A DNA stretch of 43,433 nucleotides. Source: a virus. This document shows, piece by piece, positions 1 to 8,077 of this stretch. The notes under the pieces were generated by a model. It saw nothing but the letters and a program-made list of their open reading frames with translations, ran no database searches and was not told the DNA's origin. Both the position numbers and the translations under genes were made by a program. Position 1 is the stretch's first letter. Every line of letters begins with the position of its first letter. The stretch is from positions 1-43,433 of the IMG/VR virus record IMGVR_UViG_3300001918_000023. One strand, 5' to 3'.

Positions 1-45
1 CTCGTCATCGGAAACATCGGTTGGATACGGGCGCGCAGGCTTCAT
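1..45 (-). CDS. IS5-family transposase, N-terminal fragment
   Basis: Fifteen codons are visible, from an ATG at 45-43 to the window edge, giving MKPARPYPTDVSDDE. This PYPTDVSDDEW-type opening is characteristic of IS5-family DDE transposases, which usually have about 250-280 residues. The start lies about 24 bp inside the terminal repeat, as expected for the transposase-proximal end. The catalytic DDE residues are outside the window. Reading orientation matches that of the C-terminal fragment at the right edge. Confidence 0.8.
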   Translation of the reverse strand, partial: MKPARPYPTDVSDDE

Positions 46-88
46 TCCACTACGATAGCCGCCCTGACTCAAAGTTCATAACACGCTC
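1..88 (-). mobile_element. IS5-family insertion sequence, 5' end (partial)
   Basis: The terminal repeat GAGCGTGTTATGAACTTTGA reads on the minus strand from 88 down to 69, and TA follows at 89-90. Inside it lies the start of an IS5-type transposase reading leftward out of the window. The same 20-bp repeat, again next to TA, occurs at 43345-43364 on the opposite strand, beside a transposase C-terminus. TA is a usual target duplication for some IS5 subgroups. The element continues beyond the window, so its length and intactness cannot be judged. Confidence 0.85.
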
Positions 89-383
89 TAACGGCCTTGC
101 GGGCGGTTTTCCGTGCGGGCTTGACGGCCTTCTCGGGCGCGGGCGCTTCGGGGCGCGGGCGGCCCAGTGCATCGTAGGCGGCATCGGTGACGATCCAGTC
201 GCCGTTGCTGCCGATGATCATCGCGCGTGTGAACAGGCCCTCGATGACCTTCTTGCGCGCGCCGCCCTTGATGGTGTCGGGGAACCATTCGACCTTGCCC
301 TGCGTGTGGTCGATGGCGTGGGTCAGCACGGCGGTCTGGTTGTCGTTCAGTGTGATCGGCTTGGCGGTCGTTGCGGTGTTCAT
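69..383 (-). pseudogene. DUF3489-like protein, truncated at the 3' end by an IS
   Basis: The start ATG at 383 is preceded by AGGAG at a good distance, which is why it is chosen over the upstream in-frame ATG at 473. The 104-residue product has LNDNQTAVLTHAI and IKGGARKKVIEGLFTRAMI, which resemble the N-terminal half found in many DUF3489 proteins of mobile elements. The reading frame then enters a Lys/Ala/Pro-rich linker and runs into the IS terminal repeat. The last five residues (ACYEL) and the stop codon are encoded by the IS, so the C-terminal domain that normally follows is missing. One copy of the recurring 33-nt element lies 44 nt upstream. Function unknown; assignment by similarity of pattern only. 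Confidence 0.6.
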
Positions 384-427
384 GTGTGCTCCTGTGTCAG
401 TGGTGTTGGATGTGGTTGGCGCGATGG

Positions 428-460
428 GATGAACGCGCTGTTCCGCACCGAAGCCAAGCG
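428..460 (-). promoter_or_regulatory. 33-nt upstream element, copy 1
   Basis: On the minus strand this starts CGCTTGGCTTC and ends GGAACAGCGCGTTCATC. It matches six plus-strand copies between 22.8 and 25.4 kb over exactly 33 nt. It contains the imperfect palindrome GAAC-AGCGC-GTTC. It lies 44 nt before the start of the truncated DUF3489-like gene, in the 175-nt gap that separates that gene from the divergent terminase operon. Confidence 0.65.
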
Positions 461-558
461 CGATCTCGCGCATCCGCGTCGCGTTAAGCCAACGGACGGG
501 AAGCCATCGCCTGGCGCGCTGTACGCGCGCGAAGTCAAGTCATTGGTCAAACATTCGG

Positions 559-1102
559 ATGGGAATTTCGATCCGCGCGTATGCGCGCCATCGCGGCGTC
601 ACCGACACCGCGGTCCACAAGGCGATCCGTGCCGGGCGCGTCACACCGGAGGCCGATGGCACCATCGATGGCCGACGCGGAGTGGACGCGCAATTCTGCG
701 CCCGCGCGTAGCGGGACGCAGGCGCGTGCACCGCGCGTGGCGGTGCCGGAGGCGGCCGACATGGGCCGCGAGTCGGGACGCGATGCGGGTGTGGGGGCGC
801 TGCCGGCGGGCGGCGCCTCGCTGTTGCAGGCGCGCACCGTCAACGAGGTGGTGAAGGCGCAGACCAACAAGGTGCGCCTCGCGCGCCTGAAGGGCGAACT
901 GGTCGAGCGTTCGCAGGTCGTTGCGCACGTGTTCAAGCTGGCGCGCGACGAGCGCGATGCGTGGCTGAACTGGCCCGCGCGGGTGTCGGCGCAGATGGCG
1001 GCGACGCTGGCGGTCGATCCGCACGCGATGCATCTGGCGATGGAAGCGGCTGTTCGCGCGCACCTCGCCGAGTTGGGCGAGGTGCGGGTGAAGGTGGACT
1101 GA
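559..1102 (+). pseudogene. Terminase small subunit (Nu1-type), apparently frameshifted
   Basis: The N-terminal part starts at ATG 559 and reads MGISIRAYARHRGVTDTAVH, a winged-helix/HTH DNA-binding start typical of small terminases, then GRVTPEADGTIDG. In that frame a stop comes at 709-711 after 50 residues. From about 668 the expected continuation ADAEWTRNSAPAR is in the next frame, which stays open to the stop at 1100-1102 with a helical C-terminal part (KVRLARLKGELVERSQV...). One extra base (or two missing) near 664-672 explains this. I see no slippery heptamer, so a mutation or sequencing error is likelier than programmed shifting. The protein would recognise phage DNA and recruit the large subunit encoded 4 bp downstream. 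Confidence 0.75.
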
Positions 1103-1106
1103 TCGG

Positions 1107-3068
1107 ATGTTTGACTACGAAGGCGCGCACGAGATCGAGCGCGCCTGGCACGAGGGCTTGACCCCCGATCCGCTGCTGTCGGTCTCCGCCTGGGCCGACC
1201 AGCATCGGATGCTGTCGAGCAAGGCCTCGGCCGAGCCCGGACGCTGGCGTACCGCGCGGACGCCGTACCTGCGCGAGATCATGGACTGCCTCTCGCCGGC
1301 CTCGCCGGTCGAGCGCGTGGTCTTCATGAAGGGCGCCCAGGTCGGCGGTACCGAGTGCGGCAGTTGCTGGATCGGCTACGTGATCCACCACGCGCCCGGC
1401 CCGATGATGGCGGTGTGGCCGACCGTGGAAATGGCCAAGCGCAACTCCAAACAGCGGATCGATCCGCTGATCGAGGAGTCGCCGGTGCTGGCGGCGTTGA
1501 TCGCACCGGCGCGCTCGCGCGATGCCGGCAACACCATCCTCGCCAAGGAGTTCCGCGGCGGCGTGCTGGTGATGACCGGCGCCAACAGCGCGGTCGGGCT
1601 GCGCTCGATGCCGGTGCGGTATCTGTTTCTCGACGAGGTCGACGGCTATCCGCTCGATGTCGAAGGCGAGGGCGATGCGATCTCGTTGGCGGAGGCGCGC
1701 ACACGCACCTTCACCCGCCGCAAGATCTTCATTGTCTCGACGCCGACGATTGCGGGCGCCAGCAGCATCGAGCGCGAGTACGAGGCGAGCGATCAACGTC
1801 GCTACTTTGTGCCGTGCCCGCACTGCGGGCATGCGCAGTGGTTCAAGTTCGAGCGGCTGCGCTGGGAGCGCGGCCAGCCCGAAACCGCTGCCTACCTCTG
1901 CGAAGGTTGCGAGCAGCCGATCGCCGAGCACCACAAGACGTGGATGCTTGAGCATGGGCAGTGGCGCGCGACGGCACCGGGGAACGGCCGGACGGCTGGA
2001 TTTCACCTGTCATCGCTCTACAGCCCGGTGGGCTGGCGCAGCTGGCGTGAGATCGCCGCGGCCTGGGAGAGCGCGACCGACAAGACCACCGGGTCGGCGT
2101 CGGCGATCAAGACGTTCAAGAACACGGAACTCGGCGAGACCTGGGTCGAGGAGGGCGAGGCGCCGGACTGGCAGCAGTTGCTGGAGCGGCGCGAGGACTA
2201 CCGCATCGGTACGGTGCCGCGCGGTGGCCTGCTGCTGGTGGGTGGCGCCGATGTGCAGAAGGATCGCATCGAGGTCTCGGTGTGGGCCTTCGGTCGCGGC
2301 AAGGAAGCGTGGCTCATCGAACACCGGGTGCTGATGGGCGACACCGCGCGCGAGGGCGTGTGGACGCAACTGCGCGCACTGCTCGACGAGACCTGGACAC
2401 ACGCGGGCGGGGCGCAACTGCCGCTGGCGCGCTTCGCCATCGACACCGGCTTCGCGACGCAGGAGGTCTACGCCTTCGTGCGCGCGTGCCGCGACAGCCG
2501 AGTGATGGCGGTCAAGGGCGCAGCGCGCGGCGCGGCGCTGGTCGGCACGCCGACGGCGGTGGACATCACCGTCGCCGGCAGGAAGCTGCGCCGGGGCATC
2601 AAGCTCTACACGGTCGTGGTCGGCATCGCCAAGCAGGCGCTGTACCAGCATCTGCGCCTGCACGCCGATGTGGCGGCCGATGGCCTGACGCCGGTGTATC
2701 CGGCCGGCTTCATTCACCTGCCGAAGATCGACGCCGAGTTTCTGCAGCAGTTGTGCGCGGAACAGTTGATCACGCGGCGCGATCGCAACGGCTATGCGGT
2801 GCGCGAGTGGCAGAAGCTGCGCGAGCGCAACGAGGCGCTCGACTGCTACGTCTACGCGCGCGCCGCCGCGGCGGCGGCCGGGCTGGATCGTTTCGAGCAC
2901 CGGCACTGGCGAGAACTGGAGCGCTCGCTCGGGATCCAGGAGGCGCCCGATCCGCCACCGATGGCGATCACGACACCCCCAGACGAGGCCACCGGCGACG
3001 GTGGCCTTTCCACATCCGCGCGTCCGAGTCGTCGGCGCGTGGTCAAGAGCCGCTGGCTCCATCGTTGA
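1107..3068 (+). CDS. Phage terminase large subunit (GpA family)
   Basis: This is the DNA packaging motor and cos/pac nuclease. The 653-residue product shows a Walker A-like GAQVGGTE (residues 76-83), Walker B LFLDEVD (173-179), a four-cysteine zinc site (C237, C240, C265, C268), and the nuclease half with acidic residues in GGADVQKDRIE (D381) and FAIDTGFAT (D445). Length and order fit lambda gpA relatives (about 640 residues). It starts 4 bp after the small terminase stop. The C-terminal tail is basic, ending RRRVVKSRWLHR. No defect is visible, so packaging would be limited by the frameshifted small subunit rather than by this gene. Confidence 0.96.
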   Translation: MFDYEGAHEIERAWHEGLTPDPLLSVSAWADQHRMLSSKASAEPGRWRTARTPYLREIMDCLSPASPVERVVFMKGAQVGGTECGSCWIGYVIHHAPGPMMAVWPTVEMAKRNSKQRIDPLIEESPVLAALIAPARSRDAGNTILAKEFRGGVLVMTGANSAVGLRSMPVRYLFLDEVDGYPLDVEGEGDAISLAEARTRTFTRRKIFIVSTPTIAGASSIEREYEASDQRRYFVPCPHCGHAQWFKFERLRWERGQPETAAYLCEGCEQPIAEHHKTWMLEHGQWRATAPGNGRTAGFHLSSLYSPVGWRSWREIAAAWESATDKTTGSASAIKTFKNTELGETWVEEGEAPDWQQLLERREDYRIGTVPRGGLLLVGGADVQKDRIEVSVWAFGRGKEAWLIEHRVLMGDTAREGVWTQLRALLDETWTHAGGAQLPLARFAIDTGFATQEVYAFVRACRDSRVMAVKGAARGAALVGTPTAVDITVAGRKLRRGIKLYTVVVGIAKQALYQHLRLHADVAADGLTPVYPAGFIHLPKIDAEFLQQLCAEQLITRRDRNGYAVREWQKLRERNEALDCYVYARAAAAAAGLDRFEHRHWRELERSLGIQEAPDPPPMAITTPPDEATGDGGLSTSARPSRRRVVKSRWLHR

Positions 3069-3078
3069 GACCTGCCGC

Positions 3079-3300
3079 ATGGCCTACACCCCCGAACAAC
3101 TCGCGGCGCTCGAACGCGCGCTCGCGACCGGCGAGCAGCGCGTGACCTTCGGCGACCGCACCGTCGAGTACCGCTCCATCGACGACCTGATCGCCGCCAT
3201 CGGCGTCGTCCGACGCGGTCTCGAAGAGCAGGCGATCGCAACGGGCACTGCCAGGCGTCGCCCCCGTCGCGTCGTCGTGAACACCGACAAGGCGACGTAA
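3079..3300 (+). CDS. Phage head-tail joining protein (gpW family)
   Basis: A 73-residue protein, MAYTPEQLAALERALATGEQ, followed by RVTFGDRTVEYRSIDDL. This is the compact gpW fold: an N-terminal helix, a beta hairpin with the typical V-x-(F/Y)-x-(D/G)-R-x-V-x-Y pattern, then a second helix. gpW plugs the portal after packaging and lets FII and the tail attach. It ends with a basic segment (RRRPRRVVV). It sits 10 bp after the terminase and 4 bp before the portal gene, the same order as lambda A-W-B. Confidence 0.9.
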   Translation: MAYTPEQLAALERALATGEQRVTFGDRTVEYRSIDDLIAAIGVVRRGLEEQAIATGTARRRPRRVVVNTDKAT

Positions 3301-3304
3301 TCGG

Positions 3305-4804
3305 ATGAGTTGGTGGTTTCGGCTGCGCGCCCGGCTGTTCGGCGCGTCGCCCACCTATGACGGTGTCGGCGGCGGACGCCGCGCCCGCTTCTGGCAGGTC
3401 GGCAATCCCGGTGCGGTCGCGGCGCTCGCGTTCGCGCAGGACGAGTTGCGCGCCAAGAGCCGCGATCTGGTGCGCCGCAATGCCTGGGCGGCGACCGGCG
3501 TCGAGGCGTTCGTGGCGAACGCCATCGGCACCGGCATCAAACCGCAGTCGATGCTGCACGACCTCGCCCAGCGCGAGGCGGTGCAGGCGCTGTGGCGCGA
3601 CTGGTGCGAGGAGGCCGATGCCGCCGGGCTGACCGATTTCTACGGCCTGCAGGCGCTGGCCTGTCGCGCAATGCTCGAAGGCGGCGAGTGCCTGGTGCGG
3701 TTGCGCTACCGGCGTCCCGAAGATCGTCTCGCGGTCGGCCTGCAACTGCAGTTGCTCGAACCCGAACATTTGCCGACGACGCTGAATCGCGAACTGCCGA
3801 ACGGCAACGTTATCCGCGCCGGCATCGAGTTCAACGCCATCGGTGTGCGCGTCGCCTACCACCTCTACAAAAGCCACCCCGGCGACGGGATGCTCGCGCC
3901 GATGTCCGCGCACGGCGGCCTCGACACCGTGCGCGTCCCGGCCGACGAAATCCTGCACCTGTTCCGGCCGCTGCGGCCGGGCCAGATCCGTGGCGAGCCG
4001 TGGCTGGCGCGGGCGTTGGTGAAGCTGCACGAACTCGACCAGTACGACGACGCGGAGCTGGTGCGCAAGAAGACTGCGGCGATGTTCGCGGGCTTCATCA
4101 CCCGCGGCGGGCTGGAAGACCCGTTGCTCGGCGAGGACGAGGCCGACGCGCAGGGCGTGGCGATGGCGAGCCTGGAGCCGGGGACGATGCAGTTCCTGGA
4201 ACCCGGCGAGGACGTGAAGTTCTCGCAGCCGGCCGATGTGGGATCGAGCTACGCCGAGTTCATGCGCCAGCAGTTCCGCGCGGTGGCAGCGGCGATGGGG
4301 ATCACCTACGAGATGTTGACCGGGGATCTGTCGCAACTGAACTACTCGTCGATCCGCGCCGGCCTGCTGGAGTTCCGGCGTCGCTGCGAAGCGATCCAGC
4401 ACGGCGTGATCGTCCACCAGCTGTGCCGCCCGCTGTGGCGCGCATGGATGACGCAGGCCGTGCTCGAAGGCGCGTTGACGCTGCCCGGTTACGCGCGCGG
4501 CGGTGTCGCGCGCCGACGCCAGTACCTCGCGGTGAAATGGATCGCGCAGGGCTGGCAGTGGGTCGATCCGAAGAAGGAGTTCGACGCGATGATCGCGGCG
4601 ATCCGCGGTGGCCTGCTCTCGCGCAGCGAGGCGATCTCCAGCTTCGGTTACGACGCCGAGGACATCGATCACGAGATCGCCGCCGACAACGCCCGCGCCG
4701 ATGCGCTCGGGTTGGTCTTCGATTCCGATCCCAGGCATGACCACCCTCCGGCGCAGGCCAGCGCCGCACGGAACCCCACCGTTCCTTCCTCCCAGGTCTC
4801 TTGA
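3305..4804 (+). CDS. Phage portal protein (lambda family)
   Basis: The 499-residue product forms the dodecameric portal ring at one capsid vertex, through which the terminase packages DNA. Recognisable segments include RSRDLVRRNAWA-type N-terminal helix (here KSRDLVRRNAWAATGVEAF), GIKPQS, the LEPEHLP turn, GIEFNAIGVRVAYHLY, VPADEILHLFRPLRPGQIRG and a C-terminal YEMLTGDLSQLNYSSIRAGL, all typical of lambda-type portals. The length is normal. Its stop TGA overlaps the start of the protease gene (TGATG), so the two are probably translationally coupled. Confidence 0.95.
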   Translation: MSWWFRLRARLFGASPTYDGVGGGRRARFWQVGNPGAVAALAFAQDELRAKSRDLVRRNAWAATGVEAFVANAIGTGIKPQSMLHDLAQREAVQALWRDWCEEADAAGLTDFYGLQALACRAMLEGGECLVRLRYRRPEDRLAVGLQLQLLEPEHLPTTLNRELPNGNVIRAGIEFNAIGVRVAYHLYKSHPGDGMLAPMSAHGGLDTVRVPADEILHLFRPLRPGQIRGEPWLARALVKLHELDQYDDAELVRKKTAAMFAGFITRGGLEDPLLGEDEADAQGVAMASLEPGTMQFLEPGEDVKFSQPADVGSSYAEFMRQQFRAVAAAMGITYEMLTGDLSQLNYSSIRAGLLEFRRRCEAIQHGVIVHQLCRPLWRAWMTQAVLEGALTLPGYARGGVARRRQYLAVKWIAQGWQWVDPKKEFDAMIAAIRGGLLSRSEAISSFGYDAEDIDHEIAADNARADALGLVFDSDPRHDHPPAQASAARNPTVPSSQVS

Positions 4805-6141
4805 TGACATCGCTTGTCCACCTGGCGTCCCGTCTGTACGGGACGCCGCTGCTGATCGCGCGCGCCAAGCTCGACACGATCCTTGCCGTGCTCGGCCCGC
4901 GCATCGGTCTGGCGCCGGTTGAACTGGCGCTGCCGCCAGTCGCGCCGACGGCGTCGGACCCCGTGCCGACGATGCCCGGCATCGCGGTGATTCCGATCCA
5001 CGGCACGCTGGTGCGCCGCGCGCTCGGGCTCGACGCGATGTCGGGGCTGACCGCCTACGCGCGCATCGCAGCGGACCTCGATGCGGCGCTCGCCAGTCCG
5101 GACGTGGCCGGCATCCTGCTCGATATCGACTCGCCCGGTGGCGAGGCGGGTGGGGTGTTCGAGCTGGCCGACCAGATCCGCGCGGCGACGGCGATCAAGC
5201 CGATCTGGGCGCATGCCGGCGACAGCGCGTTCTCGGCGGCCTACGCCCTCGCCTCCGCTGCGCAGCGCGTGACGCTCGCCCAGACCGGCGGTGTCGGCTC
5301 CATCGGCGTGATCGCACTGCACATCGACCAGTCGGTACGCAACGCGCAGAACGGCCTGAGCGTGACCGCGCTGTATGCCGGCGCGCACAAGAACGACGCC
5401 ACCCCGCATGCGCCGCTCACGCCGCAGGCGACCGAGGCCCTGCAAACCGAGATCGATCGCCTTTACGCCCTGTTCGTCGATCACGTCGCCGCGATGCGCG
5501 GGCTCGATGCCGACGTCGTGCGTGCGACCGAGGCGGCGCTGTACTTCGGTCAGGACGCGGTGACGGCGGGTCTGGCCGATGGGGTCGCGCCCTTCGACGC
5601 CGTGCTTGCCGATTTCGCCACCGCCTTGCGCGGCAGGCCTTCGCCTATCGCCAACGGGCCTTCGCCCGGCGGGCGTTCGCCCGTTTCCACCACGCCGTTC
5701 ATCCCACCGACGCGGCTTGCACTTCCCCCTCCCACGGAGACTTCGATGACCGATCCCACCGTGGCTGCGCCCGCGCAGCCGACGCCCGCTGCCGCACCCG
5801 CAGCGACCGAGGCGGCCGCCGTGCCGACGGTCGCCGTGTCCCCGGCCGCGTCCACTTCGCCCCCCACCGCCGACGCGCAGTCCGAAGCCGTCGCCATCGC
5901 CGAGCTGTGCCTGCTCGCCGGCTGCCCCGAACGCACCGGCGAGTTCCTCGCCGCACGCCTGAGCGCGGCGCAGGTGCGACAGGTGCTGCTGCAGGCCCGC
6001 GCCGATCAGGTCGAGATCGCCTCGCACCTCACGGTCACCGGCACGCCTGGCGCGACGACCGCGGCGAATGCCACCGCCGCCAACCCGGTGCTCGATGCGG
6101 TGCGCAGGCGCATCGCCGTGACCCACCCGCAAGGAGCCTGA
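4804..6141 (+). CDS. S49-type capsid maturation protease with C-terminal scaffold
   Basis: A 445-residue protein. The ATG at 4804 overlaps the portal stop; an in-frame TTG at 4801 is less likely. The N-terminal half is an SppA/S49 peptidase: IDSPGGEAGGVFE, nucleophile region GDSAFSAAY (S144), GGVGSIGVIALH, and the Lys general base in YAGAHKND (K196). A Pro/Ala-rich linker (about residues 280-360) leads to a C-terminal helical region rich in Ala, Glu and Gln. This matches the lambda C protein, which shares its C-terminus with the scaffold Nu3. It would clear the scaffold during procapsid maturation and sits exactly between portal and decoration genes. Confidence 0.93.
   Translation: MTSLVHLASRLYGTPLLIARAKLDTILAVLGPRIGLAPVELALPPVAPTASDPVPTMPGIAVIPIHGTLVRRALGLDAMSGLTAYARIAADLDAALASPDVAGILLDIDSPGGEAGGVFELADQIRAATAIKPIWAHAGDSAFSAAYALASAAQRVTLAQTGGVGSIGVIALHIDQSVRNAQNGLSVTALYAGAHKNDATPHAPLTPQATEALQTEIDRLYALFVDHVAAMRGLDADVVRATEAALYFGQDAVTAGLADGVAPFDAVLADFATALRGRPSPIANGPSPGGRSPVSTTPFIPPTRLALPPPTETSMTDPTVAAPAQPTPAAAPAATEAAAVPTVAVSPAASTSPPTADAQSEAVAIAELCLLAGCPERTGEFLAARLSAAQVRQVLLQARADQVEIASHLTVTGTPGATTAANATAANPVLDAVRRRIAVTHPQGA
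5655..5683 (+). other. Tandem GC-rich hairpins inside the protease/scaffold linker
   Basis: Two perfect inverted repeats stand back to back: CGGGC-CTTC-GCCCG at 5655-5668 and CGGGCG-TT-CGCCCG at 5670-5683, followed by TTTCC. They encode part of the Gly/Ser/Pro linker of the protease and lie 62 nt upstream of the nested scaffold start. A role in setting the protease-to-scaffold ratio is a guess. Related GGGCGTTCGCCC hairpins occur elsewhere in the window, so this may just be a common genomic palindrome. Confidence 0.45.
5746..6141 (+). CDS. Nested scaffold protein (Nu3-like), internal start
   Basis: An in-frame ATG at 5746 is preceded by GGAG at about 6 nt, and gives a separate 131-residue product identical to the C-terminus of the protease (MTDPTVAAPAQPTPAAAP...). 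The first 45 residues or so are Ala/Pro-rich. The rest (AIAELCLLAGCPERTGEFLA, LSAAQVRQVLLQARAD) is predicted helical. In lambda the scaffold Nu3 is made from an in-frame start inside C in the same way. This is inferred from position and the ribosome binding site; expression has not been shown. Confidence 0.65.
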   Translation: MTDPTVAAPAQPTPAAAPAATEAAAVPTVAVSPAASTSPPTADAQSEAVAIAELCLLAGCPERTGEFLAARLSAAQVRQVLLQARADQVEIASHLTVTGTPGATTAANATAANPVLDAVRRRIAVTHPQGA

Positions 6142-6144
6142 GCC

Positions 6145-6552
6145 ATGCCCGTTCTCCATGAACCGATGACCCTCGGCGATCTGCTCAAGTACGAAGCGCC
6201 GAACCTGTACTCGCGCGACGAAGTCGTCGTCGGTGCCGGCCAGACCCTCGCGCTCGGTGCCGTCGTCGGTCGCGTGACCGCCACCCGCGAGATCGTCGCC
6301 CTCGATCCGACCGCCAGCGATGGCCGGGAATCCGTCGCGGGCGTCCTGATCGAAGCGGTGACCACGTCCGCGACCGAACGTCGTCGCAGCGTGATCGTCG
6401 CGCGTCACGCCATCGTCTTCGGCGGCGTGCTGGTGCTGCCCGTTTCCCTCACCTCCGAACAGACCGCCGCCGCCCTCGCGCAGCTGGCGGCGCTCGGCGT
6501 CCTCGTCCGTCAGTTCCCGCAGAGCACGACCCATGCTGAATCCCTTCAATAA
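6145..6552 (+). CDS. Head decoration protein (lambda D family)
   Basis: A 135-residue product. It has an N-terminal arm (VLHEPMTLGDLLKYEAPNLY), then SRDEVVVGAGQTLALGAVVGRV and AGVLIEAVTTSATERRRSVI, the beta-rich core typical of HDPD/lambda D-like proteins that trim and stabilise the expanded capsid. It starts 3 bp after the protease stop and its last 20 bp overlap the capsid gene in another frame. Length is slightly above lambda D (110 residues), as is common in this branch. Confidence 0.88.
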   Translation: MPVLHEPMTLGDLLKYEAPNLYSRDEVVVGAGQTLALGAVVGRVTATREIVALDPTASDGRESVAGVLIEAVTTSATERRRSVIVARHAIVFGGVLVLPVSLTSEQTAAALAQLAALGVLVRQFPQSTTHAESLQ

Positions 6553-7543
6553 CCCTGCGTTCTCGATGGCCGCGCTCACCGCCGCCATCAACCTGATCCC
6601 CAACCGCTACGGCCGCCTGCAGGAACTGGACCTGTTCCCGGAGAAGCCGGTGCGCCAGAACCAGATCCTGGTCGAGGAACGGGCCGGTGTCCTGACGCTG
6701 TTGCCCACGAAACCGCTCGGCGCACCGGGCACGCTGGCGGCCCGCAGCAAGCGCCGCATGCGCTCGTTCGTCGTGCCGCACATCCCGCACGACGATGTCG
6801 TGCTGCCCAACGAAGTGCATGGGCTGCGCGCCTTCGGCTCGGAGACCGAGCTCGAATCGATCGCCTCCGTGGTCGCCGAAAAACTCGAGACCATGCGCAA
6901 CAAGCATGCGATCACGCTCGAGCACCTGCGCATGGGCGCGCTCAAGGGCCTGATCCTCGATTCGGACGGCAGCGTGCTCTACGACCTGTTCGAGGAGTTC
7001 CGGATCGCCCAGCAGTCGGTGGCGTTCCAGATCGACAACCCGAACAACGGCACCGACGTCAAGCAGAAGTGCATCGAGACCCTCGCGCTGATCGAGGAAG
7101 GGCTGCTCGGCGAGTTCATGACCAGCGCGCGCGTGCTGTGCTCGCAGGAGTTCTTCGCCGCGCTCACTTCGCACAAGGACGTCAAGACCGCCTACGCGCA
7201 GTGGCAGCAGGGCGCGGTGCTGATCAACGACGTGCGCAAGGGCTTCAGCTTCGGCGGCCTGGTATTCGAGGAATACCGCGGCAAGGCGTCCGACCTCGAC
7301 GGCAACGTGCGTCGCTTCATCGCGCCGGGCGAGGCGCACGCCTTCCCGATCGGCACCATCAACAGCTTCGCGACCTACAACGCTCCGGCGGACTTCAACG
7401 AGACCGTCAACACGCTTGGTCAGCCGGTCTACGCCAAGCAGGAGCCGCGCAAGTTCGAGCGCGGTACCGATATGCATACCCAATCGAACCCGCTGCCGCT
7501 GTGTCTGCGTCCCAGCGTGCTGGTCAAGCTCTCGATCAACTGA
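6533..7543 (+). CDS. Major capsid protein (gpE family)
   Basis: A 336-residue protein, close to lambda E (341). It begins MLNPFNNPAFSMAALTAAIN and continues with IPNRYGRLQELDLFPEKPV, RQNQILVEERAGVLTLLPT and RRMRSFVVPHIPHDDVVLP, all typical of the phage major capsid E family (HK97 fold). The C-terminal part has GFSFGGLVFEEYRGKASD and the AHAFPIGTINSFATYNAPAD segment. The start is placed inside the decoration gene (20-bp overlap), which fits the family N-terminus. Confidence 0.95.
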   Translation: MLNPFNNPAFSMAALTAAINLIPNRYGRLQELDLFPEKPVRQNQILVEERAGVLTLLPTKPLGAPGTLAARSKRRMRSFVVPHIPHDDVVLPNEVHGLRAFGSETELESIASVVAEKLETMRNKHAITLEHLRMGALKGLILDSDGSVLYDLFEEFRIAQQSVAFQIDNPNNGTDVKQKCIETLALIEEGLLGEFMTSARVLCSQEFFAALTSHKDVKTAYAQWQQGAVLINDVRKGFSFGGLVFEEYRGKASDLDGNVRRFIAPGEAHAFPIGTINSFATYNAPADFNETVNTLGQPVYAKQEPRKFERGTDMHTQSNPLPLCLRPSVLVKLSIN

Positions 7544-7552
7544 GGCTCTCCG

Positions 7553-8077
7553 ATGACGACGAACGATGGGCTGGCGGCGGCGCCGCCGGCCGGGGACCGC
7601 TTTGTCCGCGCGATCGACCGCGTGCTGATCCACGAGGGTGGGGATGCCGACGACCTGCGCGATGCCGGCGGGCGCACGCGCTGGGGCATCAGCCAACGCA
7701 CCTATCCGACCCTCGACATCCGCCGGCTCACGCGGGCGGAGGCGATCGCGCTGTACCGGCGGGACTTCTGGACACCGCTGCAAGGCGATGCGTTGCCGCC
7801 CGCGCTCGCATTCCAGGCGCTCGACGCCGCGGTGAATCACGGCGTCGGCCGCACGGTGCGCTGGCTGCAGCGGTTGGCCGGAGTGCGGATCGACGGGCAA
7901 CTCGGGCCGGTGACGCTGGCGGCCCTGCGTTCGGCCGATGAGGCGTCGCTGATTGGGCGGCTGCTCGCGCTGCGTCTCGATCTGTATGCCGAGCACGACC
8001 GTTTCGCGGTGTTCGGTCGCGGCTGGACGCGTCGGATCGCCGAGAACCTGCGCTACGCCGCGCGGGATCTGGCGTGA
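7553..8077 (+). CDS. Endolysin, GH108-type N-acetylmuramidase
   Basis: A 174-residue cell-wall hydrolase that would cut the peptidoglycan glycan chain at lysis. The catalytic Glu is in the VLIHEGGD segment (E28), followed by DAGGRTRWGISQRTYP, as in glycosyl hydrolase family 108. The C-terminal half (FQALDAAVNHGVGRTVRWLQ, RIDGQLGPVTLAAL) matches the peptidoglycan-binding domain usually fused to it. No signal peptide or transmembrane arrest segment is evident and no holin is nearby. Its place between the capsid and FII-like genes is unusual; lambda-like phages normally keep lysis genes elsewhere. Alternatively it is a virion-associated hydrolase. Confidence 0.88.
   Translation: MTTNDGLAAAPPAGDRFVRAIDRVLIHEGGDADDLRDAGGRTRWGISQRTYPTLDIRRLTRAEAIALYRRDFWTPLQGDALPPALAFQALDAAVNHGVGRTVRWLQRLAGVRIDGQLGPVTLAALRSADEASLIGRLLALRLDLYAEHDRFAVFGRGWTRRIAENLRYAARDLA

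Noticed and set aside
21-854. Plus-strand frame across the DUF3489-like and small terminase genes
   Set aside because: It starts inside the IS and conflicts with two better supported genes; the product is Arg/Gly-rich with no recognisable motif.
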